The position numbers and the translations under genes were made by a program. Positions 22,633 to 35,659 of a DNA stretch of 64,000 nt are shown piece after piece (position 1 is the first letter of the stretch; the number at the start of each line of letters is the position of its first letter). Source of the DNA: Nematopogon swammerdamellus (Eukaryota > Arthropoda > Insecta > Lepidoptera > Adelidae); NCBI GenBank assembly GCA_946902875.1, contig OX336342.1, positions 14,935,523-14,999,522 of the forward strand, written 5' to 3'. The notes below the pieces were generated by a model, which worked only from the letters and a program-made list of their open reading frames with translations, made no database searches and was not told the DNA's origin.

Positions 22633-23288
22633 ACAAGATAATTAAAGACAAAACATATTTTCAGGAAGCTTCCTTGGAGTTACTCAAGTACTCGTAAGTC
22701 AACATGCTGTCTGAATTCCCGCTTTGAATTAAAATTCCGTTATTGAACTACTTAAATGAATAATATTTTATTTAAGTGTAGTCAATTATTTTCTTAGAAT
22801 TGTAATTTTTTATTATTTTGTATTCCTTATTCTCTACCTAAGTTATTAGTCCTTTGGTAATATTTTCTGCTCATTAACTGCATGTTTTCTTCGGTATCTA
22901 GTTCGATTACACCTACGAAGATAATTCGGGAAGGACTTCGCAGGATTTTTTATATATATTATTTTGCAACCATTCTTATTCGTTTTTAATAGATAGATAG
23001 ATAGACAGAAAATTCTTTATTGCTCCAGTAAACATTAAACAGTAATAAATACATTGGAAAATTTACATAAGGTGCAAAGGCGGACTTATCCCTTACAGAG
23101 ATTCCTTCGTTTTTTTTTATAATTAAATTTATGCCGTTGGTTTTCTAAATAAACAAAGCAGAATTCATAAAAATGTAATGAAATAGTGACCAGCACATAA
23201 TAGGTACGGGTAGGTGCCGACAGTTACCAAAAATACGTTTGAAACCAAGGATTAAACAGCACAATTTAAATAATAATAATAATGTATA

Positions 23289-23470
23289 CAGGTGGGTCTT
23301 CGTGCCTTACTTTCTGCTTGATAGTTATCTTGTTCGAATACTTTGCTAAACGTGGTGATCGGTGTTGTACTGTAATTTAAAAGTGTACTCGCAGCGCAAC
23401 ACCGATTATTCTGTTTACCCCGATTGTCGGGATACAACGAATGGTATGTATGTCTGTATGTAAAAATGTA
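23289..23470 (+). repeat. Interspersed repeat (GGTGGGTCTTCGTGCCTTAC type), copy 1
   Basis: About 180 bp shared with 34541-34715: the start CAGGTGGGTCTTCGTGCC, a TCTTGTTCGAATACTTTGC block and the end TCTGTTTACCC..GATT..CGGGAT. Probably part of a retroposon; not coding. Confidence 0.8.
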
Positions 23471-24237
23471 TACTGTTATTTCTTGCATTAGGTGAGTATC
23501 CATCCGCGAATGGTCGAGGCAGCTGAATCCTGGCCCCCCGTGCGTCAGCCTGAACTAAACTTTTCTCTACTATCGTTAGTGCTGCCCTCAGGGCACGCTC
23601 GCCTAGTCGCGTCCGCTTTTCACAAAATTTTCAACCAACTGGAAAATAGGACAGCGGTACAGGGAAACCTGGTCACCAACCACGCATACACGTAACGAAG
23701 ATACACTTTAGGTAGGTATAAGCAGCCTACATGACAATGGACGACCCATATTGTAGTGGTTGAAACTATTTGATAAAGGTTAAATAATTTGTAATTATTA
23801 CAAATTTAAAAAACCCCCGACCCTTAAAAACTCAAAAATAATTTCAGTTTACTAACTTAAAGGAATCGGTAAAATACCCGTGCAGCTCTGAGTTTTTATA
23901 TTTTATTTAGTCGGTGTTTTTTTTTTTATTTATAATTTTACTTAATTATATCGGTTCACTTTTTAAGACAATAATTGTTTTATTACTTAATTACTTGATC
24001 ACAAACATAGCTAAGAACCATCCCGATTAAACTATACTTAGGTTCAAATACATACTTATTCTTAAAATATATGATGGAAGATAACATTTCTCATCTCATA
24101 ATAAAAAGAAATTTATCAGCAGTTGCTATTATTTAGTCATATTTAGGTACTTTAAATTTTAAGAACACTACTATAGAGAAACTACTTCGCCCTGAGGTCT
24201 GACCTTCCGCAAAATTAAAATACCCGTATCCTCCAGA

Positions 24238-24542
24238 TTATGACGGTCGCTGTTGTCCAAAGGGTGAAAGTTGCCCAGCGAGCAATGGAGCGAGCCATGC
24301 TGGGAATATCGCTACGGGATTGGGTACGTAACGAGGCAATCCGCCGACGCACCAAAGTAATCGATATTAGACACCGGGTGGCCAAGCTCAAGTGGCAGTG
24401 GCCTGAGCACGTAAAGTACGCAATAAGTAGCAAATCAAGTACGTCTGCGGAAAGCAGTGGTTCTGTACCGTTGAACGCCGGGAGGACTGGAGTAAAATTT
24501 GAGAGGCGCATGTCCAGCAGTGGACGCATGCACACTGATTGA
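24238..24542 (+). pseudogene. RTE-type non-LTR retrotransposon, C-terminal RT fragment
   Basis: The frame includes Arg-Ala-Met-Glu-Arg-Ala-Met-Leu-Gly-Ile-Ser-Leu-Arg-Asp and Arg-Arg-Arg-Thr-Lys-Val..Asp-Ile, then Lys-Leu-Lys-Trp-Gln-Trp. This order is typical of the C-terminal part of RTE-clade RTs, often misannotated as host proteins. Catalytic domains are absent and the reading frame drifts after about residue 60, although the usual tail (GTCCAGCAGTGGACGCATGC) is present. A dead fragment. Confidence 0.75.
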
Positions 24543-24559
24543 CTGACTGGCTATAGAGA

Positions 24560-26480
24560 AAGTAATCATGACATCCTCAATAAATCACCTATATCACCTT
24601 AGAAAATTACGGAGCATAGTCATGTGAGTCATACATCAAGCATGATAATTTATTCTCTCACGTAGGTAAGTGAATCAGATAAACACTCAAATCGGTCTTT
24701 TATAATAATACGGGTATAAGGTTGGCAAATATTTCACTAACCACTTCGATTGTTCGCTCGACAAAGGAGCAACCTGTACGCACAGCCGGGCCAACAAACT
24801 TCCTACCTGTAAAGCAGTTCCGAATATTCCTCACACAAATTGGCCCGCTTAAATTCTCCTTCATACTTTATGGGCCGTTATTAAATTTAATCTAACCCCT
24901 GTGCGGACCCTAATCGGCAGTCGTTTTCTTTCAATGCTGTTGTAATTGTCGTGGAGGTAATGATATAGCTGAATTTGCTTGTTCGAGAGTTAATTTCCTC
25001 GGCCGGTTAGTATAGCGGAGGAATACTAATGGCAAACATTTTGAATATATTTGATGTAAGATAACATACGACATCGGGTGGCGGTTTCCGCTTCGTTACC
25101 TCGTCCTGTTACTTCTCTACGGTAAATAACAGCTGTAAGGCTTAATCACATTCTCGTTAAGGCTGTTGTCACCATGCAATTACTTTGCGATTAATAAATT
25201 GATTCAATTCTAATTTACGTACATAGATACGAGTAGATCAGTTGAACTGAGAAAACCGTCTAATGTGGTTTGCGACACTGCCACTTGATTTTAAGTTTAT
25301 ATTATAGGTGTCTACAGTTTGACGAGGTTTGCTTTTACGCTTTGCTACGACCAGGAGATTCCTCGTTGAATAACCTTAAAAAAATTTAAATTAATTTGCA
25401 TGTAAGTTAGTCATTTTATTTTTGTTTAATTAAAGGTAGACGTTAACCGTCCACCATATCTCGATTAAACTATTTTCACCAAAAAGTACTATAAAATGAC
25501 CGAATGTGGGAAAACATTTCAGAGCTTTTCGTCTTCAAATATGGACCCCTTTCGAACCCTGAAGTTGCGAAACCCTACCCTGAAACATCCTGTATAATAA
25601 TTGAACCCAGTATCCGTCGCCAGCGCGTTGCCAATTTTGCCATCGGGACGATTATAAATTATCTCTTGAATGAAACGGTTTCAACTTCCATTATTTTAGA
25701 CAATTTTCCTTCCGTCAGCTTGCATGATCTACGGATTTAACTCTAAGTCTAATTAATCCTCAAGTTAGTATCAAAGTTGTCATCTGCGATTTCTTATATG
25801 GTAGACCCAAAGATTTGAGATGTTTGTTTGACTTGAGGCCACCGAAGTAAGGGAATATACTCGTATATTTTTATTAAAAGAACTTCCAATAGTATAAAGA
25901 ATAATAAATGTGTGCAGGCATTGCTCTAATTGGGTATTAGGCTCAAATTTGAATCCATTGGTTTATGCGGCCAACTTAGCATATCCAAGTTGGGCCTCAA
26001 ATAACTTGGATTACGGGAGCCTCGCCAGGACCGGTGTAGGGCTCGTACGGCGATCCTCTCCGAGGGCCGTATGCAAAGCTACCGCTGAGCCGATCGATAT
26101 CGGCCCCGATAATGTAGCACTCACGTTTGCTTCCAGCCTCGGATGGATTATAAGTTGGGAAGTTCCGCCGCTTCTCATGAATACACTAATATCAGTCAAT
26201 CTTGTTGCAGTGTTCCACATAACTAAGAAGTTGAACGGAGAACGGTGCTGGGTGCGACGCCCGGGTCCGGGGCGCGCGGGCTCTGTCGGCTGAGGTGTAA
26301 CGGGAGCTTGGACGGAGGTAGAGAGCTATTTGTATGATTATGTATGTGTAGTCATTTGCTTTGCATATTGTGGGATGTATGTAGGTAGTTTGCTAGAATA
26401 ATAAATAATCTGCGTATACTGTTTGAAAGACAATAAGCAAGATATTACAAAATATGACTATGTATGTACTTATGTTTAAT
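24560..26480. other. Non-coding; two unassigned ORFs only
   Basis: ORFs at 25504-25740 and 25910-26293 are open, but no domain, signal sequence or convincing splice context was found. One contains an Asn-Pro-Leu-Val-Tyr-Ala run like a GPCR helix-7 motif, but no membrane helix surrounds it. Confidence 0.4.
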
Positions 26481-26488
26481 TTTTTTTT

Positions 26489-26815
26489 ATAGAAAGCACG
26501 ACACGTGGCGCCGGCACCCATAAGGTGTCTAACGATACCCATGGACATTCGGTCGCACGCCGCGGTTGCGAATGCCATGCCTGTCTAACAGGTGCCTACT
26601 CACGCCTCTCTTGAAGGACCCAAGACTGTACTTGGGGGGCAGGGAGAGCGTTCTAGAGTTTATATAAGTTCTGTGGAGGAATGATCTGCAGAACCGATTG
26701 GTACGCATCCGCGGTAAATCCAGCGTGTAGGGATGCAGTCCCTGCCCAGTGCGCGCTGTGCGGAGGTGGAAAGAGGATGGAGGGATCGCGTCAAACTGCT
26801 CCTCCGAGCACTAAT
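26489..26815 (-). mobile_element. LINE 3'-end fragment, minus strand
   Basis: On the plus strand the A-rich tail appears as T-rich DNA (26480-26490), followed by the complement of the tail at 35130-35282 (AAGGTGTCTAACGATACCCA, then CTTGAAGGACCC). It extends further into the ORF than the other tail copies. Broken by stops. Confidence 0.7.
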
Positions 26816-26879
26816 AATTAACAATATTTAATAATGTAAATAGGTCATAGTTCTAGTATATCTAATCAATCATAGTACT

Positions 26880-26940
26880 TTTCGTCCATTTCATTGTAGC
26901 CGGCACAACAGAAGGAAAGTACTGTCGTGGCATCCCTGAT
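26880..26940 (+). mobile_element. SINE fragment, tail type 1
   Basis: CGTCCATTTCATTGTAGCCGG followed by a diverged GAAGGAAAGTACTG block, matching the middle of the 5S-headed SINE at 33.7 kb. Confidence 0.55.
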
Positions 26941-26944
26941 TTCC

Positions 26945-28490
26945 TGATTTGATTTCATTTGAATTAAAATGTTTTGAAGGTTGACGTTTCTTCCTCACAA
27001 TTTGAACCTAGTCGTTAGAGGTTATAATTTTTATATCTTGATAATGCCGTGTTATTTCAGCTATGCTTACGATAAAAACCGTAAATAAGCTACCATATTT
27101 AGAATGCTTTTCATAGGTGTTAAAAACTCATAAAAACCGAAATGTCAAGTGTTCACATTTAACGGAATGTTAGTCGCGTTCACCGAGCACGCTTATCGCG
27201 GTTTTGTATCTACGCGGGAATCACCTCGCTGGCATTCAAACCCTGCACTTCTACTCATAATTTTACGGTTAAATCCTGCAGACATTTAAAACATAAACTG
27301 AAAATATAAACATTTTCTAGTTGCGTAATGTCACCGAGACTGAAAATTTAATGAATTTTCTGAAATTCGGCGAGCGATTCGCAATCATGTCGTAAGGTCT
27401 CCTCGAGAAATTACCTCTTTTGTTTCATCTCCAGTGAGCTCAAATTGGAACGGATATTAATTGAGAATATTCTCAAATTTATTTTGCTTATCGAATTACG
27501 TATATACTCGGAGAAAATAAGAGGGTAATTTACAACATTGAATACTCTTTCAATAAATAAAACTAGCTACACCACGCGGTACGGATAGAACTACTTCGCG
27601 CTAAGTGTTCGGCCGATGATATTCAATTTGCCGATAACACGTCTATAAAGTAGGATTCTCTATAAGTTGGCTGCGTATCGTAAAGTGTTCCCTGCAGCAG
27701 CGACCAGTAAATAAGAGATATCCGTTGCTTTACTACTGCTTCCGTCCCGCCCGGCCCACCTCGCCACACTTCACGTAAATTGTAGCGATATGCTCACTGT
27801 AAATTTCATTTGTCGATTTGGCCGCGGAGTTTGTTTCGCGAAATATTTTCGGGCGCAACGTTCATGCCAAAAGTTTTTTATCCGCAACGGGGATGTTTAT
27901 GTGTCGGCTGCACCGGACGCCCGGGGGGGGGGGGGGGGGGGGGGGGCGGGGCGGGGCAGGCGCGTGCGGGCTGGGGAGCCTCGGGCGAGGAAGGCGAGAG
28001 TAGAGTCCGCGTCTGGAGACCCGCATCATTTGCATAAATATTGCGGAGTCCGAGGCTGTCCGTTTTAGTTTATAGGCGGGGAGCGGAACCTACACAAATA
28101 TTTTGTTTGCTTTCGTGTTTCCTTTTTTCGCTGACCTGAATACGCTTTCACTTTCGTAAACGCCGAAATTGCTAAGCTTTTAGAAAATTAACGGAAACAA
28201 TTATGACAAAAAATGTTTCATTTAGGAAATACAGTTAGGTGGAAACGTGATAAATCTGCAGGAAATTACTTAAGACTCCATTATTTTATTGTCTTTCTTT
28301 ATATATATAATATTTTTATTAAAGTAGGTAGACAATCCTGCGGAAAGTGTTTTTTTTATTAATCCAAACAAGATAGAAGCAACAATATAAACTGCTTTCG
28401 TCATCGTGACAGCTTTCTCCCCTAGATTAATAAGCTGTATGCCCTTAATTGCTGTCGCCCGTGTCTTATTACGGTGAAAAAGGTAAAATT
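26945..28490. other. Non-coding with a G-rich run
   Basis: A 24-nt G homopolymer lies at 27923-27946, followed by GGGGC repeats. No gene was supported; the ORFs over the G-run are composition artefacts. Confidence 0.4.
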
Positions 28491-28494
28491 AATT

Positions 28495-28608
28495 CAAAGA
28501 GAAGTCTCCGGTATGGCGCCTACATTCTCTGAGCTGATATTGGCTGGTCGGAGCATGTGCTTTGGCCCCTCTGACTCAGCCAGCCATACCGGATTCCATA
28601 AAAAAAAG
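28495..28608 (+). mobile_element. SINE 3' part, tail type 2
   Basis: GAAGTCTCCGGTATGGCGCC, GATATTGGCTGGTCGGAGC, CTCTGACTCAGCCAGCCATA and a terminal CATAAAAAAA match the tail of the tRNA-headed SINE at 45.5-45.9 kb. Confidence 0.8.
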
Positions 28609-28619
28609 TAAGTCCAAAA

Positions 28620-31530
28620 TGTTTGCTGCAACTCATTATTCAACTGAAAGATCTTTATCATTCTAAGATGTGAGTGAAGTGCAGATGAATAGACAACGCA
28701 GACGAGTAGCTATAACTTCATGCAATTTATACAAGCGAACGTTTTCGGTGCATCGTCGCCTTTTAAAAAATCATCCAATCCGCGGCTTGCCACGCCACAG
28801 TGCAACACTGCCACAGTGGCACAGTGGCACAGCAGCACACAGCGCTGGAGCCTAACGAACATTTGCAAGTGAATGATTTAGGGAATTGGAAGCGAGAGCC
28901 CGAGGGGTTTTAATATTGTGAGTGACGCCACTGCCGCGCCGCCACCGCCACTTCCATCGCCGCTGCGCCGCGCCGCCGCCGCCACCTACATCGCGATCGC
29001 CCCGCCGATGCCGCTGCGCAGCCTGCCGGTGTCATAGAAGAATAATGCAAGAAGTTTAATGCTGGTAAAATTATAAGGATTAAAATATACTGTCACATAA
29101 TTAAGTTTTTTGAAAAATCCTTCAGTTTTACAACTTTCAAACAACGATATAGTAAGTGAGTAAGTCATACCTAAAAGTTTTACATAAATGTAGTTTTATC
29201 GTATTTTTAGCAAAGCGGTTCCGTGGAACAAACATATTGATTTAGATCCCAAACGTAAACTACACCACCACACTAAGAGGAATATTCGTAATCTAATGAT
29301 TCTCTAACCCAACTAAGTAACCGTCACAATTTGTGTTTCATACACAGTGCACACATTTGTTACAAATACCAGAATATGTTTACCTTGTGTATAACTATTA
29401 AAGAGAAATAAAACACATTTACCTATGCCTACGTTATAGGTACTATTTATTTTAAAATTTCGTTTAGAGTCTGCAAAGAAACTAAACACTCTACAGTTGG
29501 TATAATTCCTTCGAGGACTCTATACGAACATCGATAGCTCTTCGATGCTGGCAAGTAGTTTGAGCCTGCTGTAACTGGCGGGGGAGGTTGGACTGCGGAT
29601 GCTCAGGTAGACTCACTTATCATATCCGATACAAGCCTAGACTTAACTCCGTTCATCTGAGACGGGCGTTATTACATCTAGCTCAATACGGACAGTTTGC
29701 CTCGCCTGCAGCTCGTAGGTGCTATTGAAAACTAGATTTTCGGCATAATGATTATGACTATGAGACTACTGTCGCTTGTGTGTATTAGCCTCTGATTATA
29801 TAGTGAGAAAATAAAAGGGGCATATGCGTCAAATCCGAAATGATGATTGGGATGAAATGATAATAGAAATGGCAATTGAATGGAGCGGGAATGAGAATGA
29901 GGATGAGAATTAGCAAGAGAAAAAGAATTAGAAAAAATTACTTTTCCCTTAAAAAAATAGATATATTATAGGCCGACGTAGTTACTCCAGAACGTATAAG
30001 AGTTCAACTTATTCTGGAAAACCGGTGCAGTAATCAGCAAAATATAAGTACATAATGGCAAATGTGAGTATTTATTTAAAACCAAAAATTATCTGCCTCT
30101 CATTTGGTTCGTGCACTCAAATAATTATAATGTATTCGCACACCGCTCAAAGCAAACGCTCTACAATTGGCACACAATAGTATATTATGTAGTGCATTTA
30201 TGTAGCTTGATATCAACTGAAAACATAATGATGGTAGCAAATTTGCAGATGCCAGTGTGTTGATGTGCGACTAGTCGGTGGCTGTGTGTGCACCGCCTCG
30301 GAATATGTTCAGTCCACTCATTGTTGCCGAAGGATCAGTTGTTTATGCAACCTGACTGACCCAGTTGGCTACATCAACCCGTCCCGCTTCAACCGAGATG
30401 TCAGTCCATTACGTCTCGTTCCTATCGAGACTATGTGCCATGCCAGTACCTCTCGGAAGCCGCCCCCGCCCGCCCCCTCCACGCGACGGCTACGTTTGAG
30501 GCAGACGGAAAAACATGAACTATGTAGGTCTATTGAAACGTAAGTCATTTCGACCCGACCTTCGTGCACTGCGGTGATACCAAACCGGACAGCTTACCTA
30601 CTATCTACCACCTACCTAGTAAGATAAGAGAAAGTACCTACAGTATTACGTGAAATATTATAAGTAAAACTCTATTATGATGTGTTATAATAGCAATCCC
30701 ATTCATAAAGCGAAAAACTGCTGAGCGGCAACCCATCTCTTCGTTTCTCGCCCTGTCCGGCCCCCATCCCGCCCTGTCCCACTACTCCGCAGTCCCCACC
30801 CCGCGCTGCCACACAGCCAGAACGTGACGAGACAATAATTGAGTGTTGCCTACAATCATTGACTTCGTCCAATTATAAACGTCACTCGCCAGTGAAAATA
30901 TTTCGAGTGTTCCGACCAACGAGCACCGAAACCGCTCGTTGGCTCCGACTGAGGTCCGGCAACGTGTTTAAATAAAAATAAAATTAAAACATTGAAATCG
31001 TGGCCGAGTTTTTGCCTTGTTTGATCTATGTGCACCGGTATTTTCGAGTGATTACTCGAACCAACAACCTAGCATTCAGTCAATATTATCGGTGTGTCGA
31101 GCGAGATCGCGGCACGTGGAGATCCGTAGTCCTATGATGACATTACCCACCCTGACAACCGTCAGGGAAACAGACTGAACGTTATGTGGGTAACGTTTTC
31201 ATGCACATACCATGTATTGCTTAATTACATATTTCTAGGGTGCACAAGATAGGTTTATTACAAAATGCTATTTCTTCCAGTCTGTCTTGTAACAACAGTG
31301 CTTAGTTTCAATCGCACCGGGCGGGGCGGCCGCAGCGCCCGCCTCCGCGCCGCCGCGCCGTCGCGCTACGTAGTCGAGTAAATATATTATCGAATAATTT
31401 AAAATCTTCGATAATTTTTACATCGGCTCTCGCCTGAATCGGTATGGCCGTAGGTAAGCCATACACAACCAGCTAACCCGGGAGGAGTAGAAGACATGTT
31501 TCGTTATTATTGATATTATTATAGCATACA
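28620..31530. other. Non-coding; nothing recognised
   Basis: Contains a CCGCCGC-type low-complexity patch (28925-29010) and several GC-rich islands (30.4-30.8, 31.3 kb) in AT-rich DNA. No supported ORF or RNA gene. Confidence 0.4.
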
Positions 31531-31532
31531 TA

Positions 31533-31923
31533 AGGTGTTTCGTTAGTCATGTCAATGATTTCGGGAGGGTTACATACGCAGTCAAACAAACACTTTACGC
31601 AAAAAAAATATATGTTTTTTTAGCATTACTTTTCGAGAAATTTAACAAAACATGTTTGCTACCTAAACATTAACATGTGTGTAACAGTAGATAACATGCA
31701 TTGTACGGGGTCAATGACCGTACTATGTTCAAACGCAGAACAGCTGTTTGTTGTAAGTGAGTCACAAGGTCACTATGATTGGTTTTTACAGCTACTTATT
31801 TGATTTTATTTTTTTGTTAGGAGAAAAAATGCTCTTATAAACATATTTTTTTTTTGCGTAAAGTGTTTGTTTGAGTACGTATGTAACCCTTTCGAAGTTA
31901 TTGGCATGACTAACGAAACACCT
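31533..31923. mobile_element. MITE, 391 bp, ~80-bp terminal inverted repeats, TA target
   Basis: Both ends begin AGGTGTTTCGTTAGTCATG and remain complementary for about 80 bp (GGGTTACATACG, AAACAAACACTTTACGC, A-run). TA flanks at 31531-31532 and 31924-31925 fit a Tc1/mariner-type target duplication. No coding capacity. Confidence 0.85.
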
Positions 31924-31929
31924 TATATA

Positions 31930-33130
31930 TACGTGTAAAATGCAATTTTAAATAAATCCCTAGCGAAGAATACCTTCGCACTTCATACGAGTTCAAGTGT
32001 CCGTTAAGAGTTTCTCAGTTGTATGTTACCATGAAAAATGCCACATGTTGTGATCTTGAATAGAGCTCATAAATGAAGCCGACACCGTGTCTCGTCTCCG
32101 GTCCTCGGTGCTGTCCCGAACTCAAAAACGAATGAAAAGTTCCGTAACGAGGCTACAGGCCGGGGGTCAATTCACTTCCAGCTGAATCGTATTTCGCATC
32201 GTATTAATACGGTGTTACATTAATAGGTGGTAGTGGGTACAGGGGCGCCGACTCCGGTGGTGCTCCGGTGCCCGAGCATCCACAAGAATTTTCGGTAGTT
32301 TTGTGCAGTACACAGGCGGGTGCGCACGCGTACAGGGCACGCACAGCAGGCACAGCACAGACAGAAGTACCTACCTACGTATGATCGGAGTAGCATGTGG
32401 CCGATTTATAATCCAGTAATTTATCATAGCACCGAGCGAGCACCCACGACAATTTAGAAAAGTCGGCGCCTATGGGTGGTTGTGAACCCCGAAAGGGGTG
32501 ATCCTACTCAAACTGGACCACTTTTGTTCTAAATTAGATTAGTTTTTTCACCGTCTTCATAGAAAAGTGCCGAAAATTTACATTATTCAAATAAATTTAT
32601 GTCTAAAATGTTTTAGTTTCACATAAAGTATCTTTACGGTGAAATCTAAATAAGTAGGTGCCACCTAAAATGTAAAACCGTGTTTAAACTGTAAGCTTTA
32701 CATTTCTATACATTGAGAATATCTGATGATAGACAACCAATAAAATTACGAGTAAAAGTAATATAATGGATATTGGAAATATATATTATATTAAGTGCAA
32801 TCGACGTTTCAATCAAGAAAAAGTTATACTTCTGGAAGCAAATGACCAAGCCCGATCTAGAAATGCTTAAAATCTCGTTTACAATGTTTTCTGAAAGCTA
32901 TTCTCGTTTTTTCTGCCACTGAATTCGCCTCCTGCATGGCGTAGAGCTGCTTATGAAATTAGTGTAGTTATGTTTTATCTTTATTGTTACATCCAATTAT
33001 ATGGAGTGGCGCCACCACCGCCCCCTCCCCCCTATCTTCTTCCCTCATCCCACAACGCCCCCGCCTCCCCCGGACTATCCAGAGAGAAAACTGGAAGGAG
33101 TTCGTGGACTTACAGACTAATTTTACAGCG
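31930..33130. other. Non-coding; nothing recognised
   Basis: No ORF with recognisable features; a C-rich patch lies at 33010-33070. Confidence 0.4.
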
Positions 33131-33136
33131 GTTATT

Positions 33137-33185
33137 TCTATAGGCAACCCTTGATAGTAGTTCACTATCAAGGATTGTCTATAGA
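33137..33185. repeat. 22-bp-arm hairpin, 5-nt loop
   Basis: Arms 33137-33158 and 33164-33185 (TCTATAGGCAACC.. and ..GATTGTCTATAGA) pair with two mismatches; the inner 9-10 bp (CTTGATAGT/ACTATCAAG) are perfect. The loop is too short for a normal microRNA precursor. Confidence 0.8.
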
Positions 33186-33482
33186 ATGTGAGTATAGTAT
33201 AGAATGTGTAGGGAATGTGTGGAGAAAGTTGATATATTTTATATTTATGTTAATAGTTAACACTGCACCAACCATCAATTACCGTCATGGGATAGCCTTG
33301 AAACAAGGATTAAGTGAAATACCAGCTCTTTGGTCGTTGCTCCACTCGTGTGAAATTTTGAAGCCCAAGCGAGCCTCAGCTACATCTCGAGCTCAACTCG
33401 AGAACCTAGGTCAAAGGTTTAATGTCTTTGGCCTAGGACATGGGTTACTTGAAATGTACAAATGTGGCAAACAAAGGGAGCA

Positions 33483-33870
33483 TGTAAGCCTCGATAGCTC
33501 AGTGGTGGAGACAGTCGACTGTCGCTATTGATGATTAAGCAACGCTGGGCGCGTTCAGTACTTGGATGGGTGACCGCTCGACCGTTGGAGGCTGACCGTG
33601 GTTCCACGTAAAACTGTAGGTCCCTTCCCTTCTTAACTTACTAGGTGGTAGGGTTCAACCCGCCCGGATTGGTACCACCGCACTGAATGAAACGTCGGCC
33701 GAAACGGCTATGTAAATAGTTTGTGTTTCCCGTCCAGTTCAGTGTAGCCGGCACGACCGAAGGAAGCACTGACATGGCACGTACATAGTTCACCCGGTGT
33801 TATGCGCTGACATGACGGATGTTGTAGGTGATGTAGCCAACCGTGTCAGTTTCCATAAAAAAAAGGGGAG
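33483..33870 (+). mobile_element. SINE with a 5S-rRNA-derived head, nearly full length, tail type 1
   Basis: The head has a tRNA-like A-box (TAGCTCAGTGGT) and then TTAAGCAACGCTGGGCGCG and AGTACTTGGATGGGTGACCG, which match the internal-promoter part of insect 5S rRNA. The central body (CTGTAGGTCCCTTCCC, TTACTAGGTGGTAGG, TTGGTACCACCG) is shared with the tRNA-headed SINE at 45.5 kb. The 3' tail is type 1 and ends CATAAAAAAAA. Transcription would be by RNA polymerase III (family knowledge). Confidence 0.85.
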
Positions 33871-34384
33871 AGTCGGTAGCAGACGACAGGCATCGTCTGA
33901 ATATTATATTTAGTTACATCGGATGTACTGCAGTAGGTACTAGAGAAATCCTCCTCCATTGCTTCAGCGGCTCGTTATCGCGGGGGTGGGCGGAGGCGTC
34001 GCGTCGGAGGCGGTGGAGCTGTTTGCGGATCCATAATTGCATTTTAACTTAACTTACTGCTAATTTAATAATTTCTAATGGACCTTTAATTGTCTTTCTG
34101 AGTTTTTCAAGCTCCGGGGCGTGTTCGGGAAGAAGTGCCGTACCTCACACTAACAATAATCTTTTGTCTTACCGTCACGTACAATAACGCTCGTTATTTG
34201 ATTATGTATATTTACATAAAGCCCATTACTCGGAGAAAATGGCGCGGACCCGCCGCCGCCGTCGAGGCACGGAGAAATAATCCAAAATGATTGTGTTGAA
34301 AGCAGGTGCTCTTTAGATATTCATCAAAGAGATTTGTTAGGATTCACTTTCTGTTTATCTATATTGCTGTTTTTATTACATCTT

Positions 34385-34715
34385 ACCGTGTGGGGCCGGT
34401 ACTTAAAAATAATAGCCCCACTGCATCTCACCCCATGCATGTCGTAAAAGGCGACTAAGGGATAAGGACAAGATGCCGTGCTAAAGGGCGACAGGCTCGC
34501 CACCTCCCACCTTGGCACGGTACTTCCACCGAGTCATGCAGCAGGTGGGTCTTCGTGCCTTACTTGCTGCTTGATCGATTGAATCTTGTTCGAATACTTT
34601 GCGAAACGTGGTAGTCAGTGTTGTGCTGTAATTAACCAGAGTTCTTGCAGCACAACACCCATTACTCTGTTTACCCTGATTTTCGGGATTCAGTGTAAGT
34701 GATATGTATGTATGT
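34385..34715 (+). repeat. Interspersed repeat block, includes copy 2 of the GGTGGGTCTTCG repeat
   Basis: 34385-34540 contains CCATGCATGTCGTAAAAGGC and GACTAAGGGATAAGGAC, words common in lepidopteran retroposons. 34541-34715 repeats 23289-23470. The boundary between them is continuous, so they may be one element. Confidence 0.65.
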
Positions 34716-35129
34716 AATATATACAACGTTTGAAAATCTCCGAAAATCTCCGAGTAGCTCGAGGGGGGGTAGCGGTGCACGGTTGTCTTGTCGCGTTCCA
34801 CCAGTCTTCCGATTGTCCGATGCACCCGAGCGCTGTGTCCGTCCAGCGAGCAACGTGGACGCTGCGCCGGCGGCGGCGCCGTGACGAACCGAACTTCGCC
34901 CAGCTGCAGCGCCAGGCACTCGCACCTCAGTCACAGATGAGATACTGTGTCCACCCACCGCGTGCTGTCGCTACACCACTCCTGGCAACTGCCAGGAGCG
35001 ACATCTTGCACGACCTCCGACTTGCTTGACGTACATCAAGGAGCCCCAGCCCGGGTTGGCCGCTCCCGTCAGCGGGCCGTCCTAAGTCTAGCCACTTGCG
35101 ACACCCCTTTTTATATTTCCCCCCAAGTA

Positions 35130-35282
35130 TAGTCTCGGGTCCTTCAAGAGAGGCGTGAATGGGCACCTGTCAGGCCGGCGGCATGGCATTCGCAGCCTCC
35201 GCATGCGACCGAATGTCCATGGGCGTCGCTAGACACCTTATGGGTGGCTCGGCGCCACATTTCGCGCTTACTATAAAAAAAA
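35130..35282 (+). mobile_element. LINE 3'-end fragment with A-rich tail
   Basis: Begins GGGTCCTTCAAGAGAGGCGTG, continues with GGCATGGCATTCGCAGCC and AATGTCCATGGGCGTCGC and ends in an A-run at 35275. Best preserved of the four copies of this tail in the window. Confidence 0.75.
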
Positions 35283-35659
35283 GACATCTTGTCGATAGCT
35301 CAAAATTCAGATCTCAGTCTAGAAACTCACCTGTCTAATAAAATTAATTTGAATAATTTGAAATGTGTACGTTGCGCTTATGTACACCTACATGTACTTT
35401 GCGACCGAAGACTGAATAAATTTTCGTTTTATATACTTTTTTGCAGAATTTTTGAAACTGCTATATTTTTCCTGTAATAGTCAATATTATCCACACTGTT
35501 GATTTTTTCATTGTATACTTTCGAAGATAGAGGGGGGCGGACTAGTGTTGTAAAGGCAGAAAAATACCGAAAAATACATTTTGAATAAAACGAAAAACAC
35601 AGGGTTTTTCCGTTTCTTTCATGTATGATACCAATACTGGATGAAATTTTCGCCGCGAA

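Noticed and set aside
25910..26293. A GPCR-like fragment (Asn-Pro-Leu-Val-Tyr-Ala)
   Set aside because: No membrane helix around the motif and no neighbouring exon in frame; probably chance.
27923..27946. G-quadruplex promoter
   Set aside because: A pure homopolymer with ORF artefacts around it and no gene downstream; its length may be a sequencing artefact.
33520..33575. A 5S rRNA gene
   Set aside because: Only the 3' internal-promoter part of 5S is present, with a tRNA-like leader and a SINE body attached.
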